From Aquilaria yunnanensis (lineage: Eukaryota > Streptophyta > Magnoliopsida > Malvales > Thymelaeaceae), in NCBI GenBank assembly GCA_039654915.1, contig CM077596.1:52450501-52514500 (forward strand): a stretch of 64,000 bases of DNA, written 5' to 3'. A model generated the notes under the pieces. The model saw nothing but the letters and a program-made list of their open reading frames with translations. It ran no database searches and was not told the DNA's origin. Of the stretch, positions 1 to 11,159 are shown piece after piece. Numbering within the stretch: the first letter of the stretch is position 1; each line of letters opens with the position of its first letter. A program made the translations under genes and the position numbers.

Positions 1-437
1 TCCGTTGTCCCTACCTCCATCGCCCCGACCAAGAGTCTGAGATGCTACACTGTCCATGACTAACTACGCCTAATCACCACCCATAAGACCTTCACCCATC
101 ACTGATCCATGTTTTTGCTTAATTATTCTCGAGACCCTACGCTACCCAACCACGCCTCAACTTGCCCTCACCCCACCAGCCACACTTCCTTGCTTCATCC
201 TCACGCCATCAGTAGCCGTCCCTTCCCTTGCAGACATACATGATAAAAAAGATTCAGGTAAACTCGAACTAACCCTGACCCTAATCCAATTTTTTCAAGT
301 TGGGAAACTAAATTAGTTCGGGTTTGGCCCAGTAAATAATAGTTGTTTATAGGCTTAGAAAAATTGAGTTTGGGCCCAAACCTGACCCAAAACCCAAAAG
401 GTACAAACCTACAAAATAAGCTAGTAGAATATAGGCC
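1..437. other. No gene seen; sequence left of the gypsy element
   Basis: The first 230 bases are C-rich on this strand and have no convincing coding frame. From about 250 to 420 there are repeated phrases built on CCCAAACC and GGGTTTGG, a composition often seen in subterminal regions of plant hAT elements. No ends or target duplication could be placed. The recognisable 5' LTR begins only at about 438, so this stretch may have inserted into, or replaced, the first part of that LTR. Confidence 0.4.
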
Positions 438-831
438 TATGCACAACTCATAATGACTACGCCCATATTAGGTGGATTAAAGATGGAATATAAGAAGCAC
501 AGCCTCCAACAAGCCAAAGAGGAAACCCATCAAGGATGAAAATGAAATCTCTAAATTATGGGACAAATAAGACGATTTCCATCTAGAAGTGATCTTCCTA
601 GATTTTTCCCCCCCAGCTTTATAAATCAGCCTCATTCACCAATCTTGAGGCATGAGATTTCTACTAAGCACTCACTATTTTCACTTCCTTAACCGAAATT
701 AACTTGATCATCTGAGGGTTTTACCCAGAAAAAACACACCAGGCCTCTTATGTCTTCTTTGGTTGCAGGATCTCTAGTTCACCATCCATCAACACCTAGG
801 CCTGGCCCATACGATCCCACATTGCCTATCA
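438..831 (+). repeat. 5' LTR, visible part
   Basis: This segment aligns with 14405-14801 throughout, sharing phrases such as ATCTAGAAGTGATCTTC, CACTATTTTCACTTCCT-like and CATACGA.CCCACATTG. It ends in TATCA just before the primer binding site. Sequence left of 438 no longer matches the other LTR, so the 5' LTR is truncated or interrupted. By eye the two copies differ at a large share of positions, which indicates an old insertion. Confidence 0.8.
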
Positions 832-850
832 ATTTGACACCATGTATGGG
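832..850 (+). other. Degenerate primer binding site of the gypsy element
   Basis: Directly after the LTR end, the sequence ATTTGACACCATGTATGGG resembles the TTTGGCGCCGTCTGTGGG-type site common in Tat-like elements. Most differences are G-to-A or C-to-T changes, as expected from decay of methylated CpG. Its position next to the LTR terminus is the main support. Confidence 0.6.
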
Positions 851-1089
851 AAAAATGATGAACACTTAGAAATCTCACATGGATAATTAAAACTAGTTGG
901 GAAATTAGCACAAAAGCCAACGTAGAAACCAAACCAATCGACCAATGGAGTACATAGGACTTCTAGATGAGGGGACTGCCCACAGAGTTGAAGGGGAAGA
1001 ACCCTTAGCACCACAGAGGAACCCCCACATAGGGAAGGGTCTCGCTCCCTCGGACAATGATTAGTTCCAAGCCCTTCAACATGCCTTTT

Positions 1090-2260
1090 TTGAGCAACTG
1101 AAGATGACAGTCCAACAGAGAATTTGGATAATACTGCCAAAGGTGCCCAAAAAGGCCACTGAGAGCCATCTAGCACCTAATGAACCCCATCTAGGCCCAC
1201 TTATGGATCCACTCCTAAGGGTCCACATATATGAGCCTCCTACATCACTAGGGCAATTTGACGATCTTGCTAGTAATGATATAAGTTCCATTCTGCAAAG
1301 GCTAGACTAGATGGAGTAGCGCATGAGGTTGCTTGAACCCCCCGCAGTCGGTTCTAGCTCTACCATTGATATTGAGATATGTGGCTTTAGCCCTTTACAG
1401 ATAAAATAATCAATGCCCCAATTCCTAATGGTTTTCGGAAGCCAAAGATTGACCTACACGATGGCCTATTAGATCTTGTCAATTATTTACAAAGGTATAT
1501 CATCACCATAAGACTAGAAAGGGCTTCGAACACCATCATTTGTTGAGCATATAGCTCTACATTCATAAAGGCAGTGGCTCATAGTTCAGAACCAATAAAG
1601 GGGCATCATTTCCATTCCTTCAAAGACCTTTCTTAAGCATTCTTCCATTACTTTTTGGGGAGTAAGTCAACCACTAAGACGATAGTTCATTTGTTAAAGA
1701 TACGATAGAGTCCGGGAAAGTCTCTAAAGGACTATGTACGGAGGCTCAATGCTGAAGTAGTATAAGTATAGGACTTGTCCCCTGAAATTACATCTGGTGG
1801 CCATAACCCAAGGATTATCAAGAGACCCTAGATTAGCTGGGGATTTACATAAGAACCCTGTCAGGAATATAGAAAAGTTTATTGACTGTGCTACTCAATA
1901 TATGCATATAGAATAGCTCAATTGACCTATGATCTAGAAAGAACAATTGAAAGCAAAAAAGGGCAGACTTACCCCTAGAAAGAGGAGTAGAAATACAAAG
2001 CCATCCTAACCAAATCCAATTTTGTCGCCACTAAGGGATACGAGAACAAGCATTCTATATACCTTGGAAAAGAGAAACAAAGTGCCCAAGTGGCCATGCC
2101 AATGGGCCTTTTGAATAAGAAAGATTTGAAGAAGTACTATTGGTATCATATGGACAAGGGCCACAATACAAAAGATTGCTAGTAGTTGAAAAAGCTCCTT
2201 GAAGAGATGATCTAGGCAGAGAAACTAAAAGTATATTTGGTTAGGCCATCGTCCATCTAC
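1090..2260 (+). pseudogene. gag relic of the Ty3/gypsy element
   Basis: This encodes remnants of the structural Gag protein. Frame-by-frame reading recovers the retrotransposon gag domain around 1390-1900, including FKDLSQAFF-like and SPGKSLKDYVRRLNAEV blocks that match the usual RFNxEAxxV region. A zinc-knuckle remnant lies at about 2140-2190: it reads YWYHMDKGHNTKDC, so the His and last Cys survive but the first two Cys positions are Tyr. The frame is broken repeatedly; two consecutive TAG codons follow the knuckle. It cannot make Gag. Confidence 0.75.
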
Positions 2261-2429
2261 TGAAGTTAAGAAAAAAGACCCCAAAAAATAGATTATGAAG
2301 ACAATTGCAACTAAGGGTGTCAGCAAAAGAGGATGCGATCACCTCTAAGAGATCATAGGAACCCGAGACCCTTCCATAAGGGTCGTGAATATGATTACCA
2401 AAAGAGAGTCTTTCACATCTTGGGAGCAG

Positions 2430-2900
2430 AAAGAACATGAGATTGCCCAATTGGAGGTGGCAAATGCAGGTAACATTCTTATGATGGCTTATAGGTATTG
2501 CGTTCTTATGCCTTATGTGGACTCAACTGTCATCACGACTAGGATTAACAACTTTGACGTTGAGAGAGTTTAACTAGATATAGGAGCTAACTTCATTGTC
2601 CTCTTTGTTAATCTGTTAGAGAAAATCAAAATTAGAAAACCTTCGCTGACTTCCATCCTGGTACCCACGTTTGGAGTTAGGAGAGATAAGATTCTGACAT
2701 TTGGGACGATTAAGTTGCCCCTTATGCTGATGGTTACCAGCAAGGATGAAAGGACTATCTATGATTCCCATACATCAAAGTTCCTACTCTTAGATGTGTC
2801 ATCACCATACAGTGCAATACTCAAAATGCCAGCATAGGTACAACTCCATATTAGAGTACATGTTAAATGGTTAATGATGGTTTTTGCTACTCCTGTTAGA
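2430..2900 (+). pseudogene. Aspartic protease relic of gypsy pol
   Basis: This is the retroviral-type protease region between gag and reverse transcriptase. The piece around 2530-2610 reads NNFDVERV, a stop, then LDIGANFIVLF. This corresponds to the family pattern (FDVxRVLVDTGSSxDVLF), with the active-site Asp kept but the following Thr replaced by Ile. Downstream, SSPYSAILKMPA at about 2800-2840 matches the conserved YNAIIGRP-like block. In-frame stops make it non-functional. Confidence 0.7.
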
Positions 2901-3139
2901 GATGCCACTATTTACATAGACCAGGTGTCGGTGTGGCAAAGTTACGTGGCCCGCCTAAAGAGACCAAGGGATAACAAGCAAGCCTCAACAGAGCGGAAAA
3001 GAAGGAGGGAGTGATCCCATAACAACAAGCCTGGTGTATCATTGCTTAAGGATGCAAAAGAAGTGAAGCTGGCCCTTGGCAAAAGTGTAAAGATCAGCAA
3101 AGACCTCCCCCCCCCCCCAAAGTAAAATGATCATTTATT

Positions 3140-4660
3140 GAATTCCTACTGGCTAATATGGATGCTTTTGTATGGTATCCTAATGACATGCCAGAAATAT
3201 ATCCAAAGATTATCACTCATAAGTTGCAAGTTAATTCCTTTACTCGATTAGTTCAACAAAAGAAGTGAAACATAGCACTTGAGAGAAAAGACTTCATTAG
3301 GGAAGAAATCAAAAGGTTATTAACAGTAGGCATCATTCAGGAAGTACGGTACCTCGAATGGCTCGCTAATGTAGTCTTGGTGAAAAAAAAAAAGAATAGA
3401 GAATGGTACATGTGTGTCAACTATACAAACCTAAATGATGCTTACCCCAGGGATCCCTACCTATTGTTATCCATAGACTAATTGGTCAATGCCATAATGA
3501 AATTTAAAAGCCTGTCCATTATGAACACATTCAACTGTTACCATTATATTCAGATAAATCCCAATAACGAATAAAAGACAGCCTTAAAACAAGAAAAATG
3601 TCCAGAAGCTAGCAAAAATGTTAACCACCCTAGGACAATTCATTTCCTGATTCAGGAAGCAATGTCGGCCTTTCTTTCAAATACTCAAGAAAAAAAACAA
3701 TGTTTGAATGGATTAAGGAGTGTTGCGAAGCCTTTAAACAAATTAAAGAGTATCTATGATACTTCCCGATGTTAAAACAACTGAAGCCTGCCGAGACTTT
3801 CATTTTATAACTAGCAGTAACAGATGGTTCCATTGGTGTCATACTCATCAAGGAGCAGGGACCTGAGCAATGGCCCTCCTACTACATAAGCTAGATACTC
3901 CAAGGTGCAGAGTCAAGATATGCCATCTTTTAGATGACATTCTTTACCCTCGTGATGGCATCCAGAAAAATGATACCTTTTTTTTAGATGCACAAGATCA
4001 TCATCCAATTAGAGTTGCTTTTCCTTGACATCCTTCAAAAGCCTGACCAGCCTGGGAGGCTAGCCAAATAATGTATCAAGCAAGAAGAGTTCAACATCTA
4101 GTATGAACTCAGGAAAACAATAAAAGCCCAGGCCTTAGCTGACTCAATTGTAAAAATAACACCAATAGAAGTGGTTGAAGAAAAACACACAGGTACAATT
4201 CTGCCTTAAGAGATGAACATTGATGGGGCATCTAGGCTCGAGCACCAAGGCATTACAAGTACCCCTTAGGATAGAGGCAACACTTATAATAAAATTCCAA
4301 TTCCCAATTATGAATAATGTGGCTAAATATGAAGCCCTCCTAGTAGGACTATGGATAGCTGGTCAGACAGGGGTATGAAGCCTGCAAGTATACAGTGACT
4401 CCCAGTTGATAGTGAATCAAACCACCAGAACAGTTGGAGTCAAATATCCCACTCTTTGTAAGTACTTGAATATGGAAAAGAATTTAATGTAGACGTTTGA
4501 CCTTGCACAAGTCTAGAAGATTTTGAAGGCTAAGAATATGAAAGTGGACACCTTCTCAAAAGGCTAAGAAAAGGACTTGACAGAAGAACTTATGGATCCA
4601 TTGATCCACCTATTGGAACACCAAGCCCTCGAGGATGACTGAAGATAGCCAATACATCTT
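3140..4660 (+). pseudogene. Reverse transcriptase and dual RNase H relic of gypsy pol
   Basis: The fingers and palm of the reverse transcriptase are readable from about 3150 to 3580 (ALERKDFIREEIKRLL, LANVVLVKKK, YMCVNYTNLNDAYPRDPY). The reading then jumps near 3590 straight into thumb-like sequence (MLTTLGQFIS, then FEWIKECCEAFKQIKEYL). The segment that should carry the YxDD catalytic motif, about 100-120 residues, is missing. A connection/RNase H remnant follows (about 3790-4140). A second, archaeal-type RNase H block follows that (about 4290-4450), with VAKYEALLVGLWIAGQTG and VYSDSQLIVNQ. The second block is characteristic of Tat-lineage elements. Several TAG and TAA stops interrupt the frame. 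Confidence 0.8.
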
Positions 4661-4899
4661 TACCTTAAAATCTGGACCTTGAGCGGGATACCGAGGAAAA
4701 AAGGAAGACCAGGATACGTTCGGGAAAGTTCATCATCATTAGGAGAGAAGTGTATAGATGAGGGTCTATATTACTCTATAATGATGATAAACCCCTCAGG
4801 AAGGGTAGTAGATTTTCAAAAAAATCCATCAGGGATATTGTGGAACACATATTGGTGCAAACCCAATTACTCATAATATATTGCGACAAGGATATTTTT

Positions 4900-5876
4900 T
4901 GCCAATGAATCAAGGAGACAATATAAAGCTCATCCAACGACACCACTCCTATCAACTTAATGCCTGGATACAGAGGTTGCCATCCTCTAGAGCTTTATTG
5001 GCCATTAATCCCTAGCCATTCGTTATATAGGGCCTTGATCTGATTGAAGCACTCGCTATAGCACCTAGACAAGTCAAGTATTGCATTATGACTATAGATT
5101 ACTTTACCAAACAAATAGAAGTAAAGTCCTTAGCCTCAATAATGGCCCCCCAAATTATCAAGTTCTAGTAGAAAAATATAATTTGTTTCTTCAGATTCCC
5201 TCAAGCCATCGTCACAAATACTGGTAAGTAATTTGACAACCAGCAGGTTGGCTGGTTTGCAGAAACAAAGGGTATTTGCCTTTTTTTTTGCACATGTTGC
5301 CCATCCACAGTAAAAAAAAAAAAGTTCAAGTCACCAATTGGACCATAAAGGAGGGATTAAAGAAGAGGTTGTACGAGACCAAGGTTAACCGGGTAGAAAA
5401 ATTGCCTAGTGTCCCATAGGACTACAGAATGATGCCACGAAGGCCAACTGGTGAGAGTCTTTTTACCATGGTCTATGGAACAGATGCACTCATGCTTATG
5501 AAAACTACGCATCTAACCCTACAAGTTCAAACATTTGATGCTAATGGAAATGACAAGGCACAAGATGAGAGATTGGATCTATTAAAGGAGTTAAGAGAGG
5601 ATACTAGAATCTATGTAAGGATGCTAGAAGAAATAAATTGCCCTAATCCATGATAAGAAGGTTATGAGGAAGACTATCCAAGTTGGAAGAAGGGCCTTCA
5701 TCAAAGTAGAACTAACGGGAGGGAACCCGAGACATGAGGCACTAAAGCCTAATTTGTATGAACCCTTTTTCATCAAGAGTAAGATCAGGGATGGAGTATA
5801 CTTGTTAACAAATACTGAAGGAAGAATGATGCCTAGAACTTATCATTCAAATGATTTGTTACCATACTTTGTGTAA
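4900..5876 (+). pseudogene. Integrase relic of gypsy pol
   Basis: This is the end of pol. The catalytic core is visible around 5030-5240: GLDLIEALAIAPRQVKY, then MTIDYFTKQIEV containing the first Asp, then IVTNTGKxFDN where the second catalytic Asp appears as Asn. The C-terminal part is better preserved: 5429-5653 and 5664-5876 give two adjoining open stretches ending in RTYHSNDLLPYFV. This resembles the usual pol terminus (LPRxWNxxHLKxYY) and shows where pol stopped. A frame break separates the two stretches near 5655. Confidence 0.8.
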
Positions 5877-6065
5877 ACACAAATTAATGAAGGTGTTTGT
5901 TCTCCTAAATTTATCTTTTTGATGGATTATCTTATGAGGCCCCTAGCTTGGCCAGATTAGATATGAAGAAAGATGGATTAATAAAATGAAATCTTGAAAA
6001 GATCATCAAAAAATGCAAAATAAACTAAATGAAGGCTAGCCGTGTGAGAATGAACCCAAGACATA
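5877..6065 (+). other. Spacer between gypsy pol and the hAT insertion
   Basis: No gene is seen. This is internal gypsy sequence downstream of pol. Its continuation is found after 10354, on the far side of the hAT element. Confidence 0.6.
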
Positions 6066-6073
6066 CTCGAGGC
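6066..6073 (+). repeat. 8-bp target site duplication of the hAT element, left copy
   Basis: The sequence CTCGAGGC here is repeated exactly at 10347-10354, immediately outside the two ends of the hAT element. Eight base pairs is the target duplication length of the hAT superfamily. Including two terminal bases on each side, the shared string TACTCGAGGCTA is 12 bases. Confidence 0.9.
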
Positions 6074-6739
6074 TAAGGTTGGGTATTTGGTCAATTCGGT
6101 TTTGACCGAACCGAATTAGTTGATTTGGTCAGTTTTCAATTTTTTACTATTACAAACCGAATTAACCGAATTAGTTGATAGAATCGAATAAAACCAAATC
6201 CGAATTTTTCCACTAGTTTTACAAAATTTTCTTGTAACCTGAACATAACAATTCAACAAAACATAGAGTAGTAATACATCCAAGTTTTAAAAATCCTAAA
6301 TAGACAATCCAACAAATTACCTACCAAGCATTTGAACTTCTTAGGTTCAAACATTCTAATAGCATCCTAATAAATAGACAATCCCACAAGTTTACATGAT
6401 GTCCATACTTCTTCCGATGGAGATGGAATGGAAGAGGAAGAAGTTGGCCAAGCTTTCCCCAATTTCTCGTTAAACAATATATGCCTTAACCTTCAATCCA
6501 AATTGTTTTGCATCATACAAAGAGTCATAAATATAACAAATAATGTCAATTGAAAGAGATCTCAAGTATAAAATAAGTAACTTAAGTATAAAATAAATAT
6601 TCATTCTTTCATAAAAAAAATATTCATACTTACTTGCAATTCTTGATGTATTTCCAAATATCAATAACTAAAGTCCCAAACTCATATCAGACATCTTTGA
6701 AAAAAAATCATAATAAGTGTAAATGTATGATGCTAAACA

Positions 6740-8873
6740 AAATGTAAAATTATAATGGAAGTATGAATAATACCAGACTCAATCTTTTCAAGCACCTCTA
6801 AGTCCTCCTCAACATTAACACATCGAGTCCTCTTAAGCCAATCTTGGGTACAAACAAGTGTCTGCACCATTTTAGGGGTTAGGGAGCTCCTAAAAGGATC
6901 AAGGACTCGACCACCCGTACTAAATGTAGACTTTGATGCCACAATGGAAATAGGAGTAGCTAGTATATCACGGGCCATAGCTCCAATTACAGGATAGCGG
7001 TGACAATTCATCTTCCACCACGTCAACACATCAAAATTTGAAGAAACTGTTTCTCTTGGTTCAGCAAGATACCTTTCTAGTTCTGTAGTTCTGTTTTATT
7101 TTCTACACTTCCAGTGGCATGTTCAAACTTCCTCAGTCTTTCCTCTGTGACTATGTACTTTTTTTTTCTCTAACTTCCTAACTCAACTAGCTCTTGGGTT
7201 CTCAAAGATGACTCACCAGACTCAGGTTGAATAATTTTCTTATAACCATCAAACAACTCTTCGGTAGCATCTCTCACTTTTATTTTCAATGTTGCTCCAA
7301 CATTCTCACTTCCCACATACATATCCTCCAATGCAAATTCAACATAGGCTAGTTTGTATTGAGGGTCAAGGACAATTGCAATATAAATTAACATGTTCAT
7401 TTTCTCAACATTACCCCAATATTTGTCATACTTTGCTTTCATTCTCTTGGCCATTAAAGCAAATGCCTCCTTCTCATGGCTTTCCCATTGTTGCAACAAC
7501 ACTTCAACTTCACAAATTTCATGAAAAAATCTATTGGAAATCACATATAAAGAACCAGATATCCTACATGTGAGTTCATAAAAATTTTCAAGAAGGCACA
7601 CTAATGACCGTACATTTTCCCAATCTTCATCCGTAGGAACTCCATGATTAGACTCAAGCTCAACTACATAGACTAGATCTTGCCTACCAAATCTTTTAAA
7701 GGTTGCTTGGAACTTTTGTGCTACTTTTAACATCATGTAAGTCGAGTTCCATCTCGTACTCACATCAAGGCACAACAAGGCCTTGCTCTCAATTCCTTCA
7801 AATTGAACACAATTTTTTAAAGTGGACAATCTAGCAGGTGATTACCTAACAAACCTAACTGCATCTCTCACACAAGCAACACATGTATTAAACTCTTTCA
7901 AACCATCAGTAACAACCAAATTCACAATATGTGCAATGCATCTCATATGGAGGTATTTGCATCCAACAACTCTACTCCTCCAATTAAGGATTTGCTTTTT
8001 CAAATAATCAACCGCAACATCATTTGAACTAGCATTATCAATAGTAATGGCTAACATCCGATATAATTCCCAATCACGCAAACAATTCTCCACAATCATA
8101 CCAATTTCATGACCTTTATGACTAGTTATTGGATAGAAAATCAAGATTTGTTTTCTGCAATACCCAGTTATCATCTATATAGTGAGCAGTGAGACACAAA
8201 TAGTTGACCCTCTGTATAGAATTCTAGGTGTCTGTGGTGAGAGAGACCCTCTGACAACTACCTTTAAAATAATTTTTCAACTTGGTTTTTTCATCAGAGT
8301 AAAGGGAAAACAATTCCTAGCAATAGTATAACAAGAAGGAATGTGAAACCTAGGGCACGCAACTGACATCATGTGCTTAAATCCTTCACTCTCAACAAAT
8401 TTGAATGGTAGTTCATCCACAACAATCATGAAAGTCAAAGCCTTTCTAATGGGATCCTCATCAAACCTCCAACAACCAAGCACTCCTTCCCCCATCATTA
8501 TTTGCAGCATAAAGATGAGTTTGTACAGATTTTACCTCAGGATGCTTCTCACATTTTGAAATATGAGCCTGTGCTGAACTTGTCTCATTATTTCTTGGGT
8601 CAGCAGCATATTCTTTGCCACAATAGTTGCATCTACGTTTTTTATGCCATCTAATGCCATAAATTTGATGAAGTGCTTCCACAAAAATGATCTTGGATTC
8701 ATTGATTTCCTTTTTGCAGCTTGCCTCTTTGCTCAAGCTTTTGACCTTTTTAAAGAGCATAGAGCAACTGTGGGAAGAGAATCTTCATCCGGTGTATGAG
8801 AGCGAGAGGGACTAGAGGCTAGTGATGTGGAACTTTCTTCTTGAGGATCCAAATCAGTAACATCATTTGTCAT
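6740..8873 (-). pseudogene. hAT transposase, inactivated
   Basis: The likely start is the ATG at 8873 (MTNDVTDLDPQEESS). A BED-type zinc finger follows around 8560-8660 (CNYCGKEY, then HISKCEKH). Next is the first half of the RNase H-like fold (8277-8470: FKFVESEGFKHMMSVACPRF). The strand carrying the first catalytic Asp, around 8226, reads SLTTDT and then TAG where hAT proteins have Trp. The CLRDWE-TIDNASSND block lies at 7990-8090, LCLDVSTRWNSTYMML near 7740-7780, and the C-terminal hATC dimerisation domain at 6810-7030 (SRYP-like, VASKSTFSTGGRVLDPFRSSL). Frameshifts near 8280 and 8640, a stop near 7840 and others make this a pseudogene. Family identity is certain from the hATC block. Confidence 0.9.
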
Positions 8874-10346
8874 CTACAAAGTGTCAAAGATACATGCATA
8901 TTTCCATTAAAACAGTTATCACGTATATATAATCCTAACAACTAGAGTAATTAAGTAAATAATGCTCCTATCAAATCTTTAAAAAATATAAATCCCTACA
9001 TTGCCCGATTGCTTTGTTGAAGCCGTCTTGGATGATAAAATAAATACCTCAAATCAACTCCCAAGCACTGCCATAAAACAGAAAAGGATCATCTTACGAA
9101 TTCTAAAACCAAATTCAAAACCAATTGTGAATTAACATGATAAAAGCCCATAACCAATAAAGTTTCCAAGATATCAAGGGACCAATTGTGAAAAAACCTT
9201 GTGTTGTGTGGGTTATTTTCCACTACTTTCGTAAAGCAATATCTCTAGCTCGTTATCTAATCTTGTGAAAGCAGCTTTGTTTAAAGACTCTTTCGTAAAT
9301 TGATATCTGACAATATTTACCAATATTTGACTATTAAATTAAACAAACAAACGTGCTAATAACCCAACACCACAAAAAAGCCAAAATAAACCCATGAACC
9401 ATTAACCAAGCAAACCTATCGGATTAAACCAAAGAAGAAGAATTAGCCGAAAAAGTAAAGAAGCAGAGTCATTGGCCAAGCTCTGGCGAAGAAGCTAATT
9501 ATCAACCTCGGTGAAAAAATGGCACAACATTAAGTGCATTAAAGTTGAACGGCCAATTAATAAGCTAGTTTTTGCTTCTTTCTCATGGAGGCTACGCAAC
9601 GAAACAAATCGAAATCCCTCACAAATCTCAAGCCATTTTACTCCAACTATAAAAACACAGACAAAATCATAAATGCAAGAATTTTAAATAGAAAGAACCA
9701 TGGATTAAACGAACCCTAAATGCCCAAACTCATGAATTGACCAAGAAGGCAAGAACAAGTGATTGGGTGACTCGGCTGGCGTGGTGGTGGGGGCGATGAG
9801 GTGAGGTGACACAATGGCAAGGGCTTGCATCGCAGACGAAAAGTAAAGGTGAAAAATGGAACAAGGTCGCACACGTATAGCCACTTTTCACTAAGAGTTT
9901 GAGTGACTGAGCCATAGGGGACTGGGGAGGGTAGAGGAGCGAAGCCGAAGCGTGTAGCCTGTTAGGCTGTTAGTGAAGAGTCAAGGATGACTAGGAGCCA
10001 GGAGGACTGGACTGCCAAGACTGGCCCGCCGTTTGATGTAGGACTGGAACTGTTGGACTTGGAAGCTAGAGTTGGGTGTTGGGCTTATGGGCTGGGTAGT
10101 AATAGGCTAACAACAGGCAACAGCCAGCACAACAGGCAACCAGCAGGGCCCAAATACCTTTAAAATAATTCGGTTAATTCGGTACCAAATTAACCAATTT
10201 ACCCAACCAAAATCGAACATAAACCATTTTCTACAATTTCAATTTTAACCGAAACCGAACAAAAAAACTGAATAAACCAAACCGAACAACCGAAATGATT
10301 CAATTTTTTAATTTTTTCGGCTTTAGTCGAATAATGCACACTCTTA
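8874..10346 (-). other. Non-coding 5' half of the hAT element
   Basis: No protein gene is supported. The stretch upstream of the transposase start should hold its promoter and leader. From about 9730 to 10130 the base composition becomes G-rich on this strand, unlike the AT-rich surroundings. The last 200 bases carry the CCGAA-type subterminal motifs. Confidence 0.5.
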
Positions 10347-10354
10347 CTCGAGGC
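10347..10354 (+). repeat. 8-bp target site duplication of the hAT element, right copy
   Basis: CTCGAGGC, identical to 6066-6073. It marks the exact right edge of the hAT insertion and the point where gypsy internal sequence resumes. Confidence 0.9.
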
Positions 10355-11159
10355 TAGGCCTAGAATAAAAAACAATTAAACAAAGACAGACATGGGGCTA
10401 CAACCAAAAGAAATTATAGAGAAAATAGCAAAAGAGAACTAGATTATGGAACAAAAAAATAAAGACTGGCTAGAAGGGAATGACCTCTTAGACTTGTTTC
10501 AAGCTAAGCTATCAATGAGGCTGATCTTTGGGTTGTTACCCAACATTGAAATCAAACCAAAGAAAAAAATATAGATAAAGACATAAAATAAATATTCCAT
10601 TAATACATAACATTAGAATCCTTTACAAAAGCATCTCTTGCTATGCATAAAGCTAGAAAAGTAAACACTATGAATTAGATACTGATAGGGACGCACGAAC
10701 CCGCTATAGCCAAAGAGTTAAAGGATTTCAAAAGGATACTAGTGGGGAAGCACAAATCATATGACAGATTCGATGCAAGGATTAGGAAAAACAATGCCCT
10801 TCTACAACAATTATAAAAATACCTCTTGTTAGTACCCTTCCTTAAACGGCTGTGGAAGTACCTTTTGCTAAGCCCAAGATGGCACCTAATTCAATAAAGG
10901 CCTATAGACGAAGCCACTTAGAACTCATCCCCAATGAGAGCTTCCTCAATGTCTGCCACCAATGAATCCTCATTGGAATGTGCCACTCCAGCCTTCCCAT
11001 CTTTCAGCCATGCATTGAAGTCCGAACCCAGGTTACATAAGCGGATAGAAAAGATAGGTCCAGGTTTATATGTGCTTGCTTAACCTGGAAACAGTTAAAA
11101 AAAAAAACCTGTTTAAATTCTTCAAAGGTTTCCTTACCGTGCCCCTTGTCTTACTTCTA
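10355..11159 (+). other. Gypsy internal non-coding sequence
   Basis: No reading frame of interest was recognised on either strand. It lies between the hAT insertion and the 3' end of the antisense gene. In this lineage it is normally untranslated spacer. Confidence 0.5.

Larger units (their letters stand above)
6074..10346 (-). mobile_element. hAT (Ac/Tam3-type) DNA transposon, 4.3 kb, inserted in the gypsy element
   Basis: The ends form short imperfect inverted repeats (TAAGGTTGGGTATT against TAAGAGTGTGCATT, 10 of 14 matching). They are flanked by an exact 8-bp duplication. Both subterminal regions (6080-6200 and 10150-10320) are rich in AACCGAA/TTCGGTT motifs in opposite orientations, as is usual for hAT subterminal transposase-binding regions. 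The transposase gene runs on the minus strand (about 8873 to 6740) and is broken, so the element can no longer move by itself. It inserted after the gypsy element, in the untranslated part between pol and the antisense gene. Confidence 0.92.

Noticed and set aside
829..1310. Frames on both strands after the gypsy 5' LTR
   Set aside because: They are shadows of the decayed gag leader. The primer binding site and gag remnant explain the region better.
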